DNA from: Achromobacter animicus
Lineage (GTDB): Bacteria > Pseudomonadota > Gammaproteobacteria > Burkholderiales > Burkholderiaceae_B
Assembly: GCF_902859585.1 (NCBI RefSeq)
Contig: NZ_CADIJM010000001.1
Location: 434,001 to 498,000, forward strand
Direction of reading: 5' to 3'
Length of the DNA: 64,000 bases
Shown here: one piece after another, positions 1-9,190 of the stretch
Layout of the letters: every line of letters begins with the position of its first letter
Position numbering within the stretch: position 1 is the first letter of the stretch
Translations under genes and position numbers: made by a program
Notes under the pieces: model-generated
Told to the model about the DNA's origin: nothing
What the model saw: only the letters and a program-made list of their open reading frames with translations
Databases searched by the model: none

Positions 1-1557
1 GTCGAGCAGGCGCCCGTTCTCATCAAGATTCATCCCGACGACAACGTCGCCATCGTGGCCAACGATGGCGGATTGCCGTCGGGAACCGTTCTGCCCGATG
101 GGCTTCAGTTGGTCGACGCCGTGCCGCAAGGGCATAAGGTTGCCCTGACCGATCTGGCCGAGGGCGACGAGGTCCGGCGCTACAACGTGGTGGTCGGCTA
201 CGCCGCCAAGGCGCTGCCGCGTGGCAGTTGGATCAACGAGCGCGTCACCACGATGCCGACGGCCCGCACGCTGGAAGACCTGCCGGTCTCCACGCGGATT
301 GCGCCGCTGCCGCCGCTCGAGGGCTACACCTTCCAGGGCTATCGCAACGCGGACGGCACCGTCGGCACGCGCAACATTCTTGCCATCAGCACCACGGTGC
401 AGTGCGTGCAGGGCGTGGTCGAGCACGCGGTCGCGCGCATCCGCCGCGAACTGCTGCCGCTGTATCCCAACGTTGACGACGTGGTGGGCATCGAGCACAC
501 CTACGGCTGCGGCGTAGCCATCGACGCGCCCGGCGCGGCGATTCCCATCCGAACGCTGCACAACATCGCCCGCAACCCGAACTTCGGCGGCACGTCCATG
601 GTCGTCAGCCTGGGCTGTGAAAAGTTGCAGCCGGACCGCCTCCTGGCGCCCACCGCCATTCCGATCCGCGCCGGCGAGGGCATGGGCGGCGACGGCGTGG
701 ACACCATCGTCCTGCAGGACGAAGAGAACATCGGCTTCGATTCGATGATCCAGCTCATCATGCGCACTGCCGAGCGCCACCTGCAGAAGCTCAACGCCCG
801 CCAGCGCGAAACCTGCCCGGTGTCGGACCTGACCGTCGGCGTGCAGTGCGGCGGCAGCGATGCGTTTTCCGGCGTGACGGCCAACCCGGCCGTGGGTTTT
901 GCCACCGACCTGCTGGTGCGCGCGGGCGGCACGGTGATGTTCTCCGAGAACACCGAGGTGCGCGACGGCATCGACCAGTTGACTGCCCGCGCCGAAACGC
1001 CCGAAGTCGCGGACGCGCTGATCCGTGAAATGGCCTGGTACGACGCGTACCTGCAGCGCGGCATGGCCGACCGCAGCGCCAACACCAGTCCCGGCAACAA
1101 GAAGGGCGGCCTGTCCAACATTGTCGAAAAGGCCATGGGGTCGATCGTCAAGTCGGGTTCCTCGCCGATTCATGGCGTGCTGTCGCCCGGCGACCGCCTG
1201 ACACGCAAGGGCCTGATCTTTGCGGCCACGCCCGCCAGCGACTTCATCTGCGGCACGCTGCAACTGGCTGCCGGCATGAACCTGCACATCTTCACCACCG
1301 GCCGCGGCACGCCCTACGGGCTGGCGCAGGTGCCGGTCATCAAGGTCGCCACGCGCTCGGCGCTGGCCCGCCGCTGGCACGACCTGATGGACGTGGATGC
1401 CGGCGTCATCGCCACCGGCCAGGCCTCGATCGAGGAAGTGGGCTGGCAGCTCTTTCAGATGATGCTGGACGTGGCCAGCGGCAAGAAGCAGACCTGTGCG
1501 GAAAAACTCAAGCTGCACAACGCCTTGGCGCTGTTCAACCCGGGCCCCGTGACCTGA
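1..1557 (+). CDS. garD: Galactarate dehydratase (GarD), 5' end missing
   Basis: The frame is open from base 1, so the start codon lies upstream of the window. The visible 518 residues nearly match the usual GarD length of about 520. GarD is a cytoplasmic, iron-dependent enzyme that dehydrates galactarate (mucate) to 5-dehydro-4-deoxy-D-glucarate. The N-terminal SAF-like part begins with IHPDDNVAI, and the long UxaA/GarD catalytic part carries [24 protein letters not shown] and [16 protein letters not shown]. The HTYGCG and [15 protein letters not shown] stretches favour GarD over altronate dehydratase. A lactonase gene and a Bug binding-protein gene follow on the same strand, which fits an aldarate operon. 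The family call is strong; substrate choice within the family is inferred. Confidence 0.9.
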   Translation, partial: VEQAPVLIKIHPDDNVAIVANDGGLPSGTVLPDGLQLVDAVPQGHKVALTDLAEGDEVRRYNVVVGYAAKALPRGSWINERVTTMPTARTLEDLPVSTRIAPLPPLEGYTFQGYRNADGTVGTRNILAISTTVQCVQGVVEHAVARIRRELLPLYPNVDDVVGIEHTYGCGVAIDAPGAAIPIRTLHNIARNPNFGGTSMVVSLGCEKLQPDRLLAPTAIPIRAGEGMGGDGVDTIVLQDEENIGFDSMIQLIMRTAERHLQKLNARQRETCPVSDLTVGVQCGGSDAFSGVTANPAVGFATDLLVRAGGTVMFSENTEVRDGIDQLTARAETPEVADALIREMAWYDAYLQRGMADRSANTSPGNKKGGLSNIVEKAMGSIVKSGSSPIHGVLSPGDRLTRKGLIFAATPASDFICGTLQLAAGMNLHIFTTGRGTPYGLAQVPVIKVATRSALARRWHDLMDVDAGVIATGQASIEEVGWQLFQMMLDVASGKKQTCAEKLKLHNALALFNPGPVT

Positions 1558-1618
1558 TCGGGGACCCAATCCGTCCGTAGCGCCATCGCAGAATAAAACC
1601 ACCGAGAGGAGACAGCCG

Positions 1619-2668
1619 ATGGAAATTGACCCGCAAGTCCAGGCCGGCCGGCGCCGGCTGCTGGGCGCCGCGCTTGCACTGGCCCCCGCCAGTCTGGTGC
1701 ACGCGCAGTCTTTCAGCTTCACCCCGCAGCAGCGCTACCCGGACCCCTCGGTCCGGATCCTGGACCCGGAATTCGCCAAGTACCGCATCTACAGCAGCAG
1801 CGTGGAGCAGCTTGCGACCGGCTTCCGCTGGCTGGAAGGTCCGGTGTGGTTTGGCGACGGGCGTTATCTGCTCGCCTCGGACATACCCAACAACCGCATC
1901 ATCCGCTGGGACGAAACCACCGGCCAAACCAGCGTGTTCCGCCATCCGTCCAATTTCAGCAACGGGCTCGCGCGGGATCGCCAGGGCCGCCTGCTGGCCT
2001 GCGAACACCTGACGCGCCGCGTCACGCGCACGGAGTACGACGGCAGCATCACGGTGCTGGCGGACCGCTTTGACGGCAAGCCGTTCAATTCCCCCAATGA
2101 CATCGTGTGCCAGCGCAATGGCGCCATCTGGTTCACCGACCCGCCCTTCGGCATCGGCGGACACTGGGAAGGCGACAAGGCCACGCCCGAGCTGCCGCAT
2201 TCCGTCTATCGCATCGATCCGGCCAACGGCCGTGTGACGCTGGCGCTTGCCGACCTGGCCGGTCCCAACGGCCTGTGCTTTTCGCCCGACGAGAAAGTGC
2301 TGTACATCGTCGAATCGCGTCACCAGCCCAATCGCGTGATCTGGGCCTTTGACGTGGGCGCGGACGGCGCGTTGTCCAACAAGCGCCTGCACGTTGACGC
2401 GCAAGGGCCCGGCGCCATCGACGGCATCAAGTGCGACGAGGCCGGCAACCTGTGGTGCGGCTGGGGCAGCAACGGCTCGCCCGACGCCAAAGCCGAGGAC
2501 CTGGACGGCGTGATGGTGTTCAACCCCGCTGGCAAGGCCATCGGCCACATCCGACTGCCGGAACGCTGCGCCAATCTTTGCTTTGGCGGCGCCAAGCGCA
2601 ACCGCCTCTTCATGGCGAGCAGCCATTCGCTCTATGCCCTGTACGTGGAGACCCGCGGCGCGGCATAG
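1619..2668 (+). CDS. SMP-30/gluconolactonase-family lactonase, exported
   Basis: A 349-residue beta-propeller protein of the SMP-30/gluconolactonase/LRE family, which opens sugar lactones in a metal-dependent way. Family blocks are visible: WLEGPVWFGDG, SNGLARDRQGRLLACEH, FNSPNDIVCQRNG, and GPNGLCFSPDEKVLYIVES. The N-terminus (GRRRLLGAALALAPASLVHAQ) looks like a twin-arginine-type signal, so a periplasmic location is likely. An AGGAGA ribosome site sits 8 bases before the ATG. The gene starts 61 bases after garD and is probably cotranscribed with it. It may hydrolyse aldarolactones to feed garD; that substrate link comes from context only. Confidence 0.85.
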   Translation: MEIDPQVQAGRRRLLGAALALAPASLVHAQSFSFTPQQRYPDPSVRILDPEFAKYRIYSSSVEQLATGFRWLEGPVWFGDGRYLLASDIPNNRIIRWDETTGQTSVFRHPSNFSNGLARDRQGRLLACEHLTRRVTRTEYDGSITVLADRFDGKPFNSPNDIVCQRNGAIWFTDPPFGIGGHWEGDKATPELPHSVYRIDPANGRVTLALADLAGPNGLCFSPDEKVLYIVESRHQPNRVIWAFDVGADGALSNKRLHVDAQGPGAIDGIKCDEAGNLWCGWGSNGSPDAKAEDLDGVMVFNPAGKAIGHIRLPERCANLCFGGAKRNRLFMASSHSLYALYVETRGAA

Positions 2669-2739
2669 GCACATCCCCACCGCGGCCTCTCCAGGCCGCG
2701 GGACACTTCAACACACATACCAAACAGTGTGGAGACAGC

Positions 2740-3717
2740 ATGAACCCGAGCAAGAGACAGTTCCTGGGCAGCGCCGCGGCGCTTTGCCTGACGCCCCTGG
2801 TGCCGGCATGGGCCCAATCGGCGGAATGGCCGACGCGTCCCGTGCGCATCGTCGTGCCTTACCCGCCCGGCGGCTCGTCGGACATCATCGCGCGCATCCT
2901 GGCGCCCCGGCTGGCCGAAGTGCTCAAGCAGACCGTGGTCGTCGAGAACAAGCCCGGCGCCAACGGCAACCTGGGCGCCGGTCTGGTGGTGCAGTCGGCT
3001 AACGAAGGCCACACGGTCCTCTTGTGCGACGTCGGCGCGCTGGCGATCAGCCCGTCCGTCTACACGAAGCTGACCTTTGATCCGTCCAAGGACCTGCGAG
3101 CCGTCGGCATGCTGGCATATTCGCCGCACGTGCTGGCCGTGCACCCGGACGTGAAGGCCAAGACCGTGCAGGATCTGGTCGAGCTGTCCAAGAAAGAACG
3201 CATCAACTTCGCCGTCACTGCGATCGGCAGCGCGCCTCACCTGGCGGCCGTCGCGGTTCAGCAGGCTACCGGCGCGCAGTGGGAATACGTGCCGTACAAG
3301 GGCGGTTCGCAGGCCGTCACCGACACCATCGGCGGCCAGACGCAGATCATCATGAACGGGCTGCTGGCCACGCTGCCGCACATCAAGTCCGGCAAGCTGC
3401 GCGCGATCGCGATTTCCAAGAGCGAACGCATGAAGCTGGTGCCGGACATCCCCACCATCTCCGAGCAGGGCGTGAAGGGCTTTGAGTCCGGCACGTGGCA
3501 AGGCGTGATGGCCCCGTCCAACATGACCGACCCGGTGGCGGCCCGCCTGCAGATGCTGATGGCGCAGATCGTCACCCAGCCGGACGTTACGGCGCAGTTG
3601 AACGAGCAGGGCGCCGAGATCGTCACCAAGAGCCCGGCCGAACTTGCGCAGTTCTTCAGCAGCGAGCGCGCGCGCTGGGCCAAGGTCGTGGCCAGCACCG
3701 ACATCCGCCTGGATTGA
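2740..3717 (+). CDS. Bug-family (TTT) periplasmic solute-binding protein
   Basis: 325 residues with an N-terminal export signal (KRQFLGSAAALCLTPLVPAWA). The Bug/TctC-type blocks are PTRPVRIVVPYPPGGSSD, VVENKPGANGNLG, VPYKGGSQAVTD and DIPTISEQGVKGFE. Bug proteins bind small carboxylates in the periplasm and deliver them to TctAB-type membrane subunits or act as sensors. No TctAB genes lie in this window. The ATG was chosen because it follows GGAGACAGC and begins the signal peptide; the frame stays open further upstream inside the lactonase gene. The position behind garD and the lactonase suggests an aldarate-type ligand, which is inference. Confidence 0.88.
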   Translation: MNPSKRQFLGSAAALCLTPLVPAWAQSAEWPTRPVRIVVPYPPGGSSDIIARILAPRLAEVLKQTVVVENKPGANGNLGAGLVVQSANEGHTVLLCDVGALAISPSVYTKLTFDPSKDLRAVGMLAYSPHVLAVHPDVKAKTVQDLVELSKKERINFAVTAIGSAPHLAAVAVQQATGAQWEYVPYKGGSQAVTDTIGGQTQIIMNGLLATLPHIKSGKLRAIAISKSERMKLVPDIPTISEQGVKGFESGTWQGVMAPSNMTDPVAARLQMLMAQIVTQPDVTAQLNEQGAEIVTKSPAELAQFFSSERARWAKVVASTDIRLD

Positions 3718-3812
3718 ACGGCGCCGATCCCGCCTTGCTAGGGGCGGGGTTCGGGAGCACACTGGAATTGCGTCCAGGCTTCGGCCTGGACCGATTCCGT
3801 GGAGCCCGGTCA

Positions 3813-4178
3813 ATGAAACCCTTGTTTGCCGCGTTGCTGGGGGCATTGGGTGCATTGTCGGCGCTGGCCGCTGCGCCTGCGCTGGCGCGCGATCCGCTTC
3901 CGACGGTGCCATCCCCGCCAACGTCAGCCCGCACCTTGCCGGATACGTGCCTGGGCACCGATTGCCCGCGCATTGTTGACCCGGGCAAGATCAATCGGGA
4001 TTGTCTGGGCACCTCGTGTCCGGGGTCCCGCTATCCGTCGCCGGCGGCAACGCCCACGCGGCCGCAGGATCAGCCCGGGCTGAAGGCGCCCACCCGGACC
4101 TGGCTGCCGCCAATGCCGCCCCGGCCGGGTCAGACGCCAATAGGGCCGCTGACGCCAGCGCCCGCGCTGCCGCGATAG
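3813..4178 (+). CDS. Small secreted Pro-rich protein with paired CLGTxCP motifs
   Basis: 121 residues. A clear signal peptide (residues 1 to about 29, ending ALA) is followed by a Pro/Thr-rich, low-complexity mature part. Two short motifs, CLGTDCP and CLGTSCP, lie about 19 residues apart, giving four cysteines that could form disulfides or bind metal. No known domain was recognised. The start is the ATG that opens the signal peptide, with GGAGCCCGG upstream as a plausible ribosome site. The next gene on the same strand begins about 150 bases later. Function unknown; a periplasmic or secreted location is likely. Confidence 0.6.
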   Translation: MKPLFAALLGALGALSALAAAPALARDPLPTVPSPPTSARTLPDTCLGTDCPRIVDPGKINRDCLGTSCPGSRYPSPAATPTRPQDQPGLKAPTRTWLPPMPPRPGQTPIGPLTPAPALPR

Positions 4179-4332
4179 GCGCAGGGCTTGCGCATTATTC
4201 GTCGCCAGGCGGCATCACGAAACGGCATGGTGGACGCACGGCGCTCCAGGCCGCAGGTATGATGGCCTGCTTGCGCCTGTCAATCTCCGCGCCGGCCCAC
4301 ACGCGCCGGGCTTTCCGAAGACACCACACCCC

Positions 4333-4929
4333 ATGAACGACCGCCTGCAGCAGACTCTGCGCCGCTTCGACGACTACAACGCCGCCGACCCCAACACGTT
4401 TACCTGGGAAGGCGAATCCTGTCCGCAGGAGCTGTTTCTTGCGCAAAAGCTGCACGAATGGGTCATGAAGCTGGCGCCCGATGCTTCCGAACCGCTGATC
4501 CTGGCGTCCCGGTGCCAGCACATCGGCCGCTGGGAGATCGCACGCGCCAGCTATCCCGAAGGCCGCATCGGCTACCTGACGTGGCGCAAGGCGCTGGCAC
4601 GGCATCACGCCGGCATCGCGCAGGAGATCATGAAGGAAGCAGGCTATCCGCAGGCAGATTGCGAGCGCGTGGCGGCGATTCTGATGAAGCAGGGCATCAA
4701 GCAGGATCCGGACGTGCAGGTCATGGAAAACGCGCTGTGCCTGGTGTTCCTGCAATACCAGTACGAGGCCTTTTACCCGGCCCACGAAGACAAGATCGTC
4801 GAGATCCTGCGCAAGTCCTTGCTGAAGATGGACGGCGCGGGGCATCAGCAGGCCATGACGCTGACCTATTCCGAGAAGGGCATGGGCTACATCAAGCAGG
4901 CGCTGGCGGCGCTGGAGCCGGCAGGCTAG
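4333..4929 (+). CDS. DUF4202 domain protein
   Basis: 198 residues, essentially all one DUF4202 domain. Recognisable blocks are the N-terminal FDDYNAADPNT, the LASRCQHIGRWEIAR stretch and LTWRKALARHHA. The conserved His, Arg and Glu pattern (RCQHIGRW, RHHA, LVFLQYQYEAF) looks like an HD-type all-alpha metal-binding fold, but the family has no established reaction. No signal peptide, so cytoplasmic. A strong hairpin at 4952-4998 closes the gene. The usual length and clean ends suggest an intact gene. Confidence 0.8.
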   Translation: MNDRLQQTLRRFDDYNAADPNTFTWEGESCPQELFLAQKLHEWVMKLAPDASEPLILASRCQHIGRWEIARASYPEGRIGYLTWRKALARHHAGIAQEIMKEAGYPQADCERVAAILMKQGIKQDPDVQVMENALCLVFLQYQYEAFYPAHEDKIVEILRKSLLKMDGAGHQQAMTLTYSEKGMGYIKQALAALEPAG

Positions 4930-4951
4930 ATACAGTCGCATCAATGCAGAA

Positions 4952-4998
4952 AGGCCTGCGCCAGACCGGGAAACATTGTCCCGGCCTGGCGCAGGCCT
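4952..4998. terminator. Bidirectional terminator hairpin
   Basis: Inverted repeat with 20-base arms (4952-4971 and 4979-4998), one mismatch and a 7-base loop. On the + strand it is followed by a T-rich run (GAATTGCTTTT). It lies between two converging genes and probably stops transcription from both. Confidence 0.75.
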
Positions 4999-5016
4999 GA
5001 ATTGCTTTTGGCGGGC

Positions 5017-5790
5017 TTATTCGGACGCTTGGGGCGTGACGTCTGCCTGGTTGGCGTCAGTGGGCGTGACGTCTGCGGACGTCGCACCGGCGGCCTTCGT
5101 GTCGGCGGCTTTCACCTCTGCGGCTTTCACATCCACGGCTTTCACATCAGCGGACGGCACGTCGGCTGGTTGCGTGTCAGGGGCGGCGTCAGCAGCCGGC
5201 GCCGGGGTCTGCTCAGCAGCCGTCTGCGCCTTTTTCTCGGCCCGTGCGCGGGCGGCGTTGCGCGACGCGTTGCGAGATGCCATGCGCTTGGCGTGACGCG
5301 CTTCGTTGGCGGTCACGGCGCCGGCGGGTTCGCCGTTCAGGTCCACGCGCGGCGCGTCCTCGACCATGCTGGCCCAGTAGCGGCGGCCATCGCACCAGGT
5401 CTTGACGGCTTCCTTGATCTGCGCCTCGTCGAGCTGCAGCTGCTCGGCGTGTTGCACCAGGTCCGCCAGCACGCCCAGCTTGAGCGGCAGCTTGGGCGCG
5501 GGGTTCTTCGGGAAAGCCTTGGGAAAGTGACGTTGCAGGCGCGAAATGGCGACGACCACGGGATCGACCGGCGTCTCGCGCTTTTCGGGACGCGGCGCAC
5601 GCTGGCCCTTGTCGCCGCCTTGCGCGCGCTTTGCCTTGTCGCCGCCTTGCGGACGCGGACCCTTACCGGCGCCTTGCGGGCGGCGCGGCTTGTCCGTGCC
5701 TTGCGGTCGCGATTCGTTCTTCGAGCCTGCCTTGTCAGGCGACTGCTTGATAAGCAATTCCCGGATCGCGGCTAATTGTTCTAGTCCCAT
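5017..5790 (-). CDS. ProQ/FinO-family RNA-binding protein
   Basis: 257 residues in three parts. An N-terminal basic, Gln/Gly/Lys/Arg-rich linker (about 15-75) contains repeats of the form RPQGxxK. A central ProQ/FinO domain (about 76-165) carries LQRHFPKAFPKNPAPKLPLK and WCDGRRYWASM. An acidic, Ala-rich C-terminal tail is built of short ADVKAxxVKAA-type repeats. ProQ/FinO proteins bind structured small RNAs and mRNA 3' ends. The reverse arrangement of tails compared with E. coli ProQ (N-terminal domain, then linker and Tudor-like domain) is typical of betaproteobacterial members. The gene converges on the DUF4202 gene and shares its terminator. Confidence 0.88.
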   Translation of the reverse strand: MGLEQLAAIRELLIKQSPDKAGSKNESRPQGTDKPRRPQGAGKGPRPQGGDKAKRAQGGDKGQRAPRPEKRETPVDPVVVAISRLQRHFPKAFPKNPAPKLPLKLGVLADLVQHAEQLQLDEAQIKEAVKTWCDGRRYWASMVEDAPRVDLNGEPAGAVTANEARHAKRMASRNASRNAARARAEKKAQTAAEQTPAPAADAAPDTQPADVPSADVKAVDVKAAEVKAADTKAAGATSADVTPTDANQADVTPQASE

Positions 5791-5872
5791 GTGCTACACA
5801 AAAAAAAGGTTGAGGCGGCGAGCGTATCCGCTGCGCCGCCAGTTGTCGGCCTTTCAGCAGCCCTGAAAACTT

Positions 5873-7345
5873 CTACCCGGAGATGACCACGAGCAGCGCC
5901 AGCGACAGCAGGATGCCGAACGCGGCCAGGGCAAACGGCAGTAGTAGAACATACACGCCGCGTTCTTGCCCCCGTCCATGCGCCAAACCGGCCGCAATCG
6001 ACATCCGGACCGGCGAAAAAATCCCCATCGACGTGCCCGAGACGTGCAGCAGCGCGGCGGCCGCGGGCACGTTCAGACCGGCCTGAAGCGCTAATGATAG
6101 CTGGGAAGACATGAACAGGCTGTTCGGCGCATTGCCGCTGTTGGCCAGAATGCCGAACGCGCCGGCCAGAAGCGGCGTGATCAGGATAGTCCAGTCGCGC
6201 AGGCTCGAGAATAATCCATCGGCATACGCCCGGGAAATGCCCGCGCCCGCGAGTACCTCGGCCATCATTGCAAACAGAAAGACGGACATGACGGCATGAC
6301 GTCCTGTCATCCACGCGGCGCGTGCCTGAGCCCGCAGCGCGCCCGGGTGGCGTTGCCAGGCGGCCATGGCTACCGCGCCCGCGATCAGCCAGCTTCCGGC
6401 GTGCAGAAAAGGCATCCAGGCCGGCAGGTCCGCATAAGGCTTGAAATCGGCCACGCCGGCAAGGCCGCGATTCAGGCCGGGGACGAGCCGCGTAGCCACC
6501 AGCCAGGCGATGAGGGCGATGTAGGGCAGGGCGCGGCGTGCGGCGTCCAGCGCTTGCCCGCGATCGGGCCTTCGGTCCGCCAGGAAGCGCAGCACGATCA
6601 GCGGACCATAGGCAGCCAGCAGCGCCGTTTCCGGTCCCAGCAGTGCGGTCGCTGCCGTCAGCAAGGCCAGGCTCGCGGCCATCCAGCCCGCTTCACGCCC
6701 CAGTTCGGCCGCAGGCGCGGACAGCGCCGCGCGTGCGGCAGTGCGCCAGTACAACGCCAGCCACACCCCCATCAGCAGCGCCACGGGCACCATGCTGTAA
6801 AGAGCAAGCTGCGTGGCCGGCACCCGCGCGTAGGCCGAGGCCAGCAACGTGCCGCTTCCCATCGCGCCCCACGGGATCAGCGTCTGGCTGAGCAGCGCGA
6901 ACACCATGGTCTCGCGCGGCTTCAGGCCCAGCGGGCGGATCAGCATCACCGTTCCCAGCATGCCCACACCGAAGCCCGTGGCGGACTCGGCAAACGGGCC
7001 GACCAGGAAACAGGCGAAGAAGAGCAGCCGGCGCCGTGCGAGGGGTTCGAGACGCATGGCGTCCGGCGGATTGCCTGCCGCGCCCTTGCTCATGCCGCCC
7101 TGCGCCGCCATCTGCCAGAACAGCAGGCCGCCGAGGATGTAGGGGGTGATGATCCAGCCGATCCAGAGTCCGCGTTCCAGGGCAACGGCCAGTTGCGCCA
7201 GCGAGAACGGCGCGGGCGCGGCGAGCAGGGCGATGGGCAGCGCCGCCAGCAGGCCCAGCGCGGCGGCGATGGTCGTGTTGACGCGCCCGCTCGCGATCGC
7301 GGCGATCACGGTCAGCGCCGGCAGGGACCACAGCAGGTACATCAT
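5873..7345 (-). CDS. LctP-family L-lactate/glycolate permease
   Basis: 490 residues with about 12-14 hydrophobic segments, an inner-membrane transporter of the lactate permease (LctP) family that takes up lactate or glycolate with protons. The family hallmark GPFAESATGFGVGMLGT is present, as are LIPWGAMGSGT and FGILANSGNAPNSLFM. The start is one of two adjacent ATG codons (7343-7345 and 7340-7342); no strong ribosome site is visible. It is shorter than E. coli LldP (about 550) but no core segment seems missing. No lactate dehydrogenase gene is next to it, so the substrate is open. Confidence 0.85.
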   Translation of the reverse strand: MMYLLWSLPALTVIAAIASGRVNTTIAAALGLLAALPIALLAAPAPFSLAQLAVALERGLWIGWIITPYILGGLLFWQMAAQGGMSKGAAGNPPDAMRLEPLARRRLLFFACFLVGPFAESATGFGVGMLGTVMLIRPLGLKPRETMVFALLSQTLIPWGAMGSGTLLASAYARVPATQLALYSMVPVALLMGVWLALYWRTAARAALSAPAAELGREAGWMAASLALLTAATALLGPETALLAAYGPLIVLRFLADRRPDRGQALDAARRALPYIALIAWLVATRLVPGLNRGLAGVADFKPYADLPAWMPFLHAGSWLIAGAVAMAAWQRHPGALRAQARAAWMTGRHAVMSVFLFAMMAEVLAGAGISRAYADGLFSSLRDWTILITPLLAGAFGILANSGNAPNSLFMSSQLSLALQAGLNVPAAAALLHVSGTSMGIFSPVRMSIAAGLAHGRGQERGVYVLLLPFALAAFGILLSLALLVVISG

Positions 7346-7507
7346 GAAAGAAACATCCGCATCGCCCGGGTGAAGTCGCGGCGCAAAGCGTATCAGTCTA
7401 TGGCCGCAGCGGGTAGCTGTGGCGATGGGCGGCGCGAACGTGGATGACGAAGGCGGCGGGCGGGGTGCAGGCAGGGACGCGGACGTGCAGGCAGACCCCA
7501 GACGCAA

Positions 7508-7543
7508 GAACGCCGGCTGGCGTTTGCACGCGAGCCGGCGTTC
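7508..7543 (-). terminator. Hairpin after the small lipoprotein gene
   Basis: Perfect 11-base inverted repeat (7508-7518 and 7533-7543) with a 14-base loop, about 32 bases beyond the stop of the small minus-strand gene. There is no long T tract, so the terminator call is tentative. Confidence 0.45.
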
Positions 7544-7574
7544 GGGGTGACGGGTCAGGTCGGGATTGCGTTGT

Positions 7575-7796
7575 CTACTGGTTCGCGCCGCGGATGTTGC
7601 CGGCGATACCGCCGGCTGCACCGCCAATGGCGGCCCCGGTCCAGGCACTGCCCCCCGCGATGGCGGCAATGCCGGCGCCCGCCGCGGCGCCCATCAAGCC
7701 ACCCGTGACGGTGCCTTGCTGTTCCTTGGTCATGTTGGTGCATGCGGCCAGCGATGCCATCGCAATGGCCAGGCCTATCGTGCGGATAGTCTTCAT
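7575..7796 (-). CDS. Small glycine-zipper lipoprotein
   Basis: 73 residues. The signal peptide ends in a lipobox-like LAAC (Cys19), so this is probably an outer- or inner-membrane lipoprotein. The mature part is a Gly/Ala-rich glycine zipper (GGLMGAAAGAGIAAIAGGSAW, then GAAIGGAAGGIAG) of the kind that forms membrane-associated helices. The gene begins 8 bases after the stop of the larger exported-protein gene and is probably translated with it. Exact role unknown; such proteins are often envelope-stress related. Confidence 0.75.
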   Translation of the reverse strand: MKTIRTIGLAIAMASLAACTNMTKEQQGTVTGGLMGAAAGAGIAAIAGGSAWTGAAIGGAAGGIAGNIRGANQ

Positions 7797-7804
7797 GGCG
7801 GCTC

Positions 7805-8194
7805 CTAGGGGGTGCGTTTCGTCTTGGTGGCAGGCACGACGATCTCAAACCAGATCGTCTCCATGACGGGGCGATCCAATTGGCCCGGATTGGCGGCATA
7901 CCAGCGGTCGATGGTCTCGCGCACCGAGTCCAGCGTCTGGTTCTGAAGGCCCGCGGAGAACTTGGGCACCAGCGTCTGGGTATCCGGCACGGCCCGGCGT
8001 TGCTGATAGGCGCGTTCAACCTCAAGCGCATTGGCCACGCCCAGCAGATAGGCCTTCTTGAGGTTGGCGTCGGAATCGGTCCAGTGCTTGCCGGTGATGA
8101 TCGGGGCGGGGTCCGAGGGGGCGGCCGTGACAGCCGACCCGACAAGCATCGAGAGGGCTACGGTCGCTGGGCCAAGCAGGTGTTTTACTCGCAT
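7805..8194 (-). CDS. Exported hypothetical protein
   Basis: 129 residues. A signal peptide (about 1-25, ending VTAA) is followed by a roughly 100-residue mature domain with a helical stretch (SDANLKKAYLLGVANALEVE) and a second one around SVRETIDRWYAANP. The start was chosen for AACAGGAGCGATGCG directly upstream; a longer in-frame ATG at 8233 would put extra residues before the signal and lacks a good ribosome site. It sits immediately upstream of the glycine-zipper lipoprotein, so the two probably act together in the envelope. I do not recognise a named domain with confidence. Confidence 0.7.
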   Translation of the reverse strand: MRVKHLLGPATVALSMLVGSAVTAAPSDPAPIITGKHWTDSDANLKKAYLLGVANALEVERAYQQRRAVPDTQTLVPKFSAGLQNQTLDSVRETIDRWYAANPGQLDRPVMETIWFEIVVPATKTKRTP

Positions 8195-8358
8195 CGCATC
8201 GCTCCTGTTGGGGGAACAAAAGATAGAAAACAACCTTCGCGCGCGATTCGGGCGGGGGGATCGAGATGACCGATCGAAAAGCGGTACCGATCAATTTATG
8301 CCTGAATGCGTGGTCATGCAAGACCGGATTACAGGACGGATCGGCCGCTTCGGGATGC

Positions 8359-9165
8359 TCAATAGGCGGCGGACGGGGCGGGCGCCGCGGCGTTCGGGTC
8401 CGCGCAAGAGAAGCTTGCCGCCAGCCGGCGGGCGCTATTTGCGTAAAGCAGCACGTCAACGCCTACCGCCACGAAGGTGCAGCCCAGTTCCAGGTAACGG
8501 CGCGCCAGCGCGGGGTCCGATGTCAGGGTGCCGGCTGCTTTGCCGTGTTCGATGATGACTTGCATGGCGCGCTCGATGGCGCTTTGCACGTCCGGATGCC
8601 CGGGCCGCCCCCGATACCCCATGGACGCGGCCAGATCGGCCGGCCCGATGAACACGCCATCCACGCCGGGCAACTCGCAGATCGCCTCCAGGTTCGACAG
8701 CGCCTGCACCGTTTCCGCCTGCACCAGCAGGCAGATCTCGTCGTCGGCGATTTCCAGGTAGTCCTGACGGGCGCTCCAGCGAGATGCGCGCCCCACGGCG
8801 CTGCCCACGCCGCGTATGCCTTGCGGCGGATAGCGGGTCGCGGCCACCAGGGCGCGGGCTTGATCGGCGGTGTCGACCATCGGCACCAGCAGGTTCTTCG
8901 CGCCGATGTCCAGCATCTGCTTGATGAGTGCGGTGTCTCCGGCCACCACGCGCACCACGGGCTGGGCGCGGTAGGGCGCGACGCTCTGCAGGGCGGCCAG
9001 GGTGCCGCGCAGGTCGTTCGGTGCGTGCTCGCCGTCGATCAGCAGCCAATCGAAGCCTGCCGTGGCGGAAACCTCGGCCAGATAGGGGTCGGCCATCGAG
9101 AGCCACAGGCCGACCTGGGCCTGGCGCGCGGCAAGGGCCGTCTTGAAAGGATTGTGTGCGGGCAT
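8359..9165 (-). CDS. HpcH/HpaI-family class II aldolase (GarL-like)
   Basis: 268 residues. HpcH/HpaI aldolases split or form 2-keto-acid aldols with a divalent metal. Visible blocks are [56 protein letters not shown] (metal ligand Glu) and [15 protein letters not shown] (metal ligand Asp). The layout fits 2-dehydro-3-deoxyglucarate aldolase or 4-hydroxy-2-oxoheptanedioate aldolase; the family cannot separate these by sequence alone. The ATG follows CAGGAACCTTCTCGC. It is the last gene of a unit with a UxaA/GarD-type dehydratase and a Bug protein, so it probably cleaves the keto-deoxy acid the dehydratase makes. The C-terminal tail is Ala/Pro-rich. Confidence 0.88.
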   Translation of the reverse strand: MPAHNPFKTALAARQAQVGLWLSMADPYLAEVSATAGFDWLLIDGEHAPNDLRGTLAALQSVAPYRAQPVVRVVAGDTALIKQMLDIGAKNLLVPMVDTADQARALVAATRYPPQGIRGVGSAVGRASRWSARQDYLEIADDEICLLVQAETVQALSNLEAICELPGVDGVFIGPADLAASMGYRGRPGHPDVQSAIERAMQVIIEHGKAAGTLTSDPALARRYLELGCTFVAVGVDVLLYANSARRLAASFSCADPNAAAPAPSAAY

Positions 9166-9190
9166 GCGAGAAGGTTCCTGAAATGACGGG

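Noticed and set aside
5002-5775. A 257-codon + strand frame opposite the ProQ/FinO gene
   Set aside because: Repeat-rich shadow of the ProQ tails; the minus strand carries the domain.
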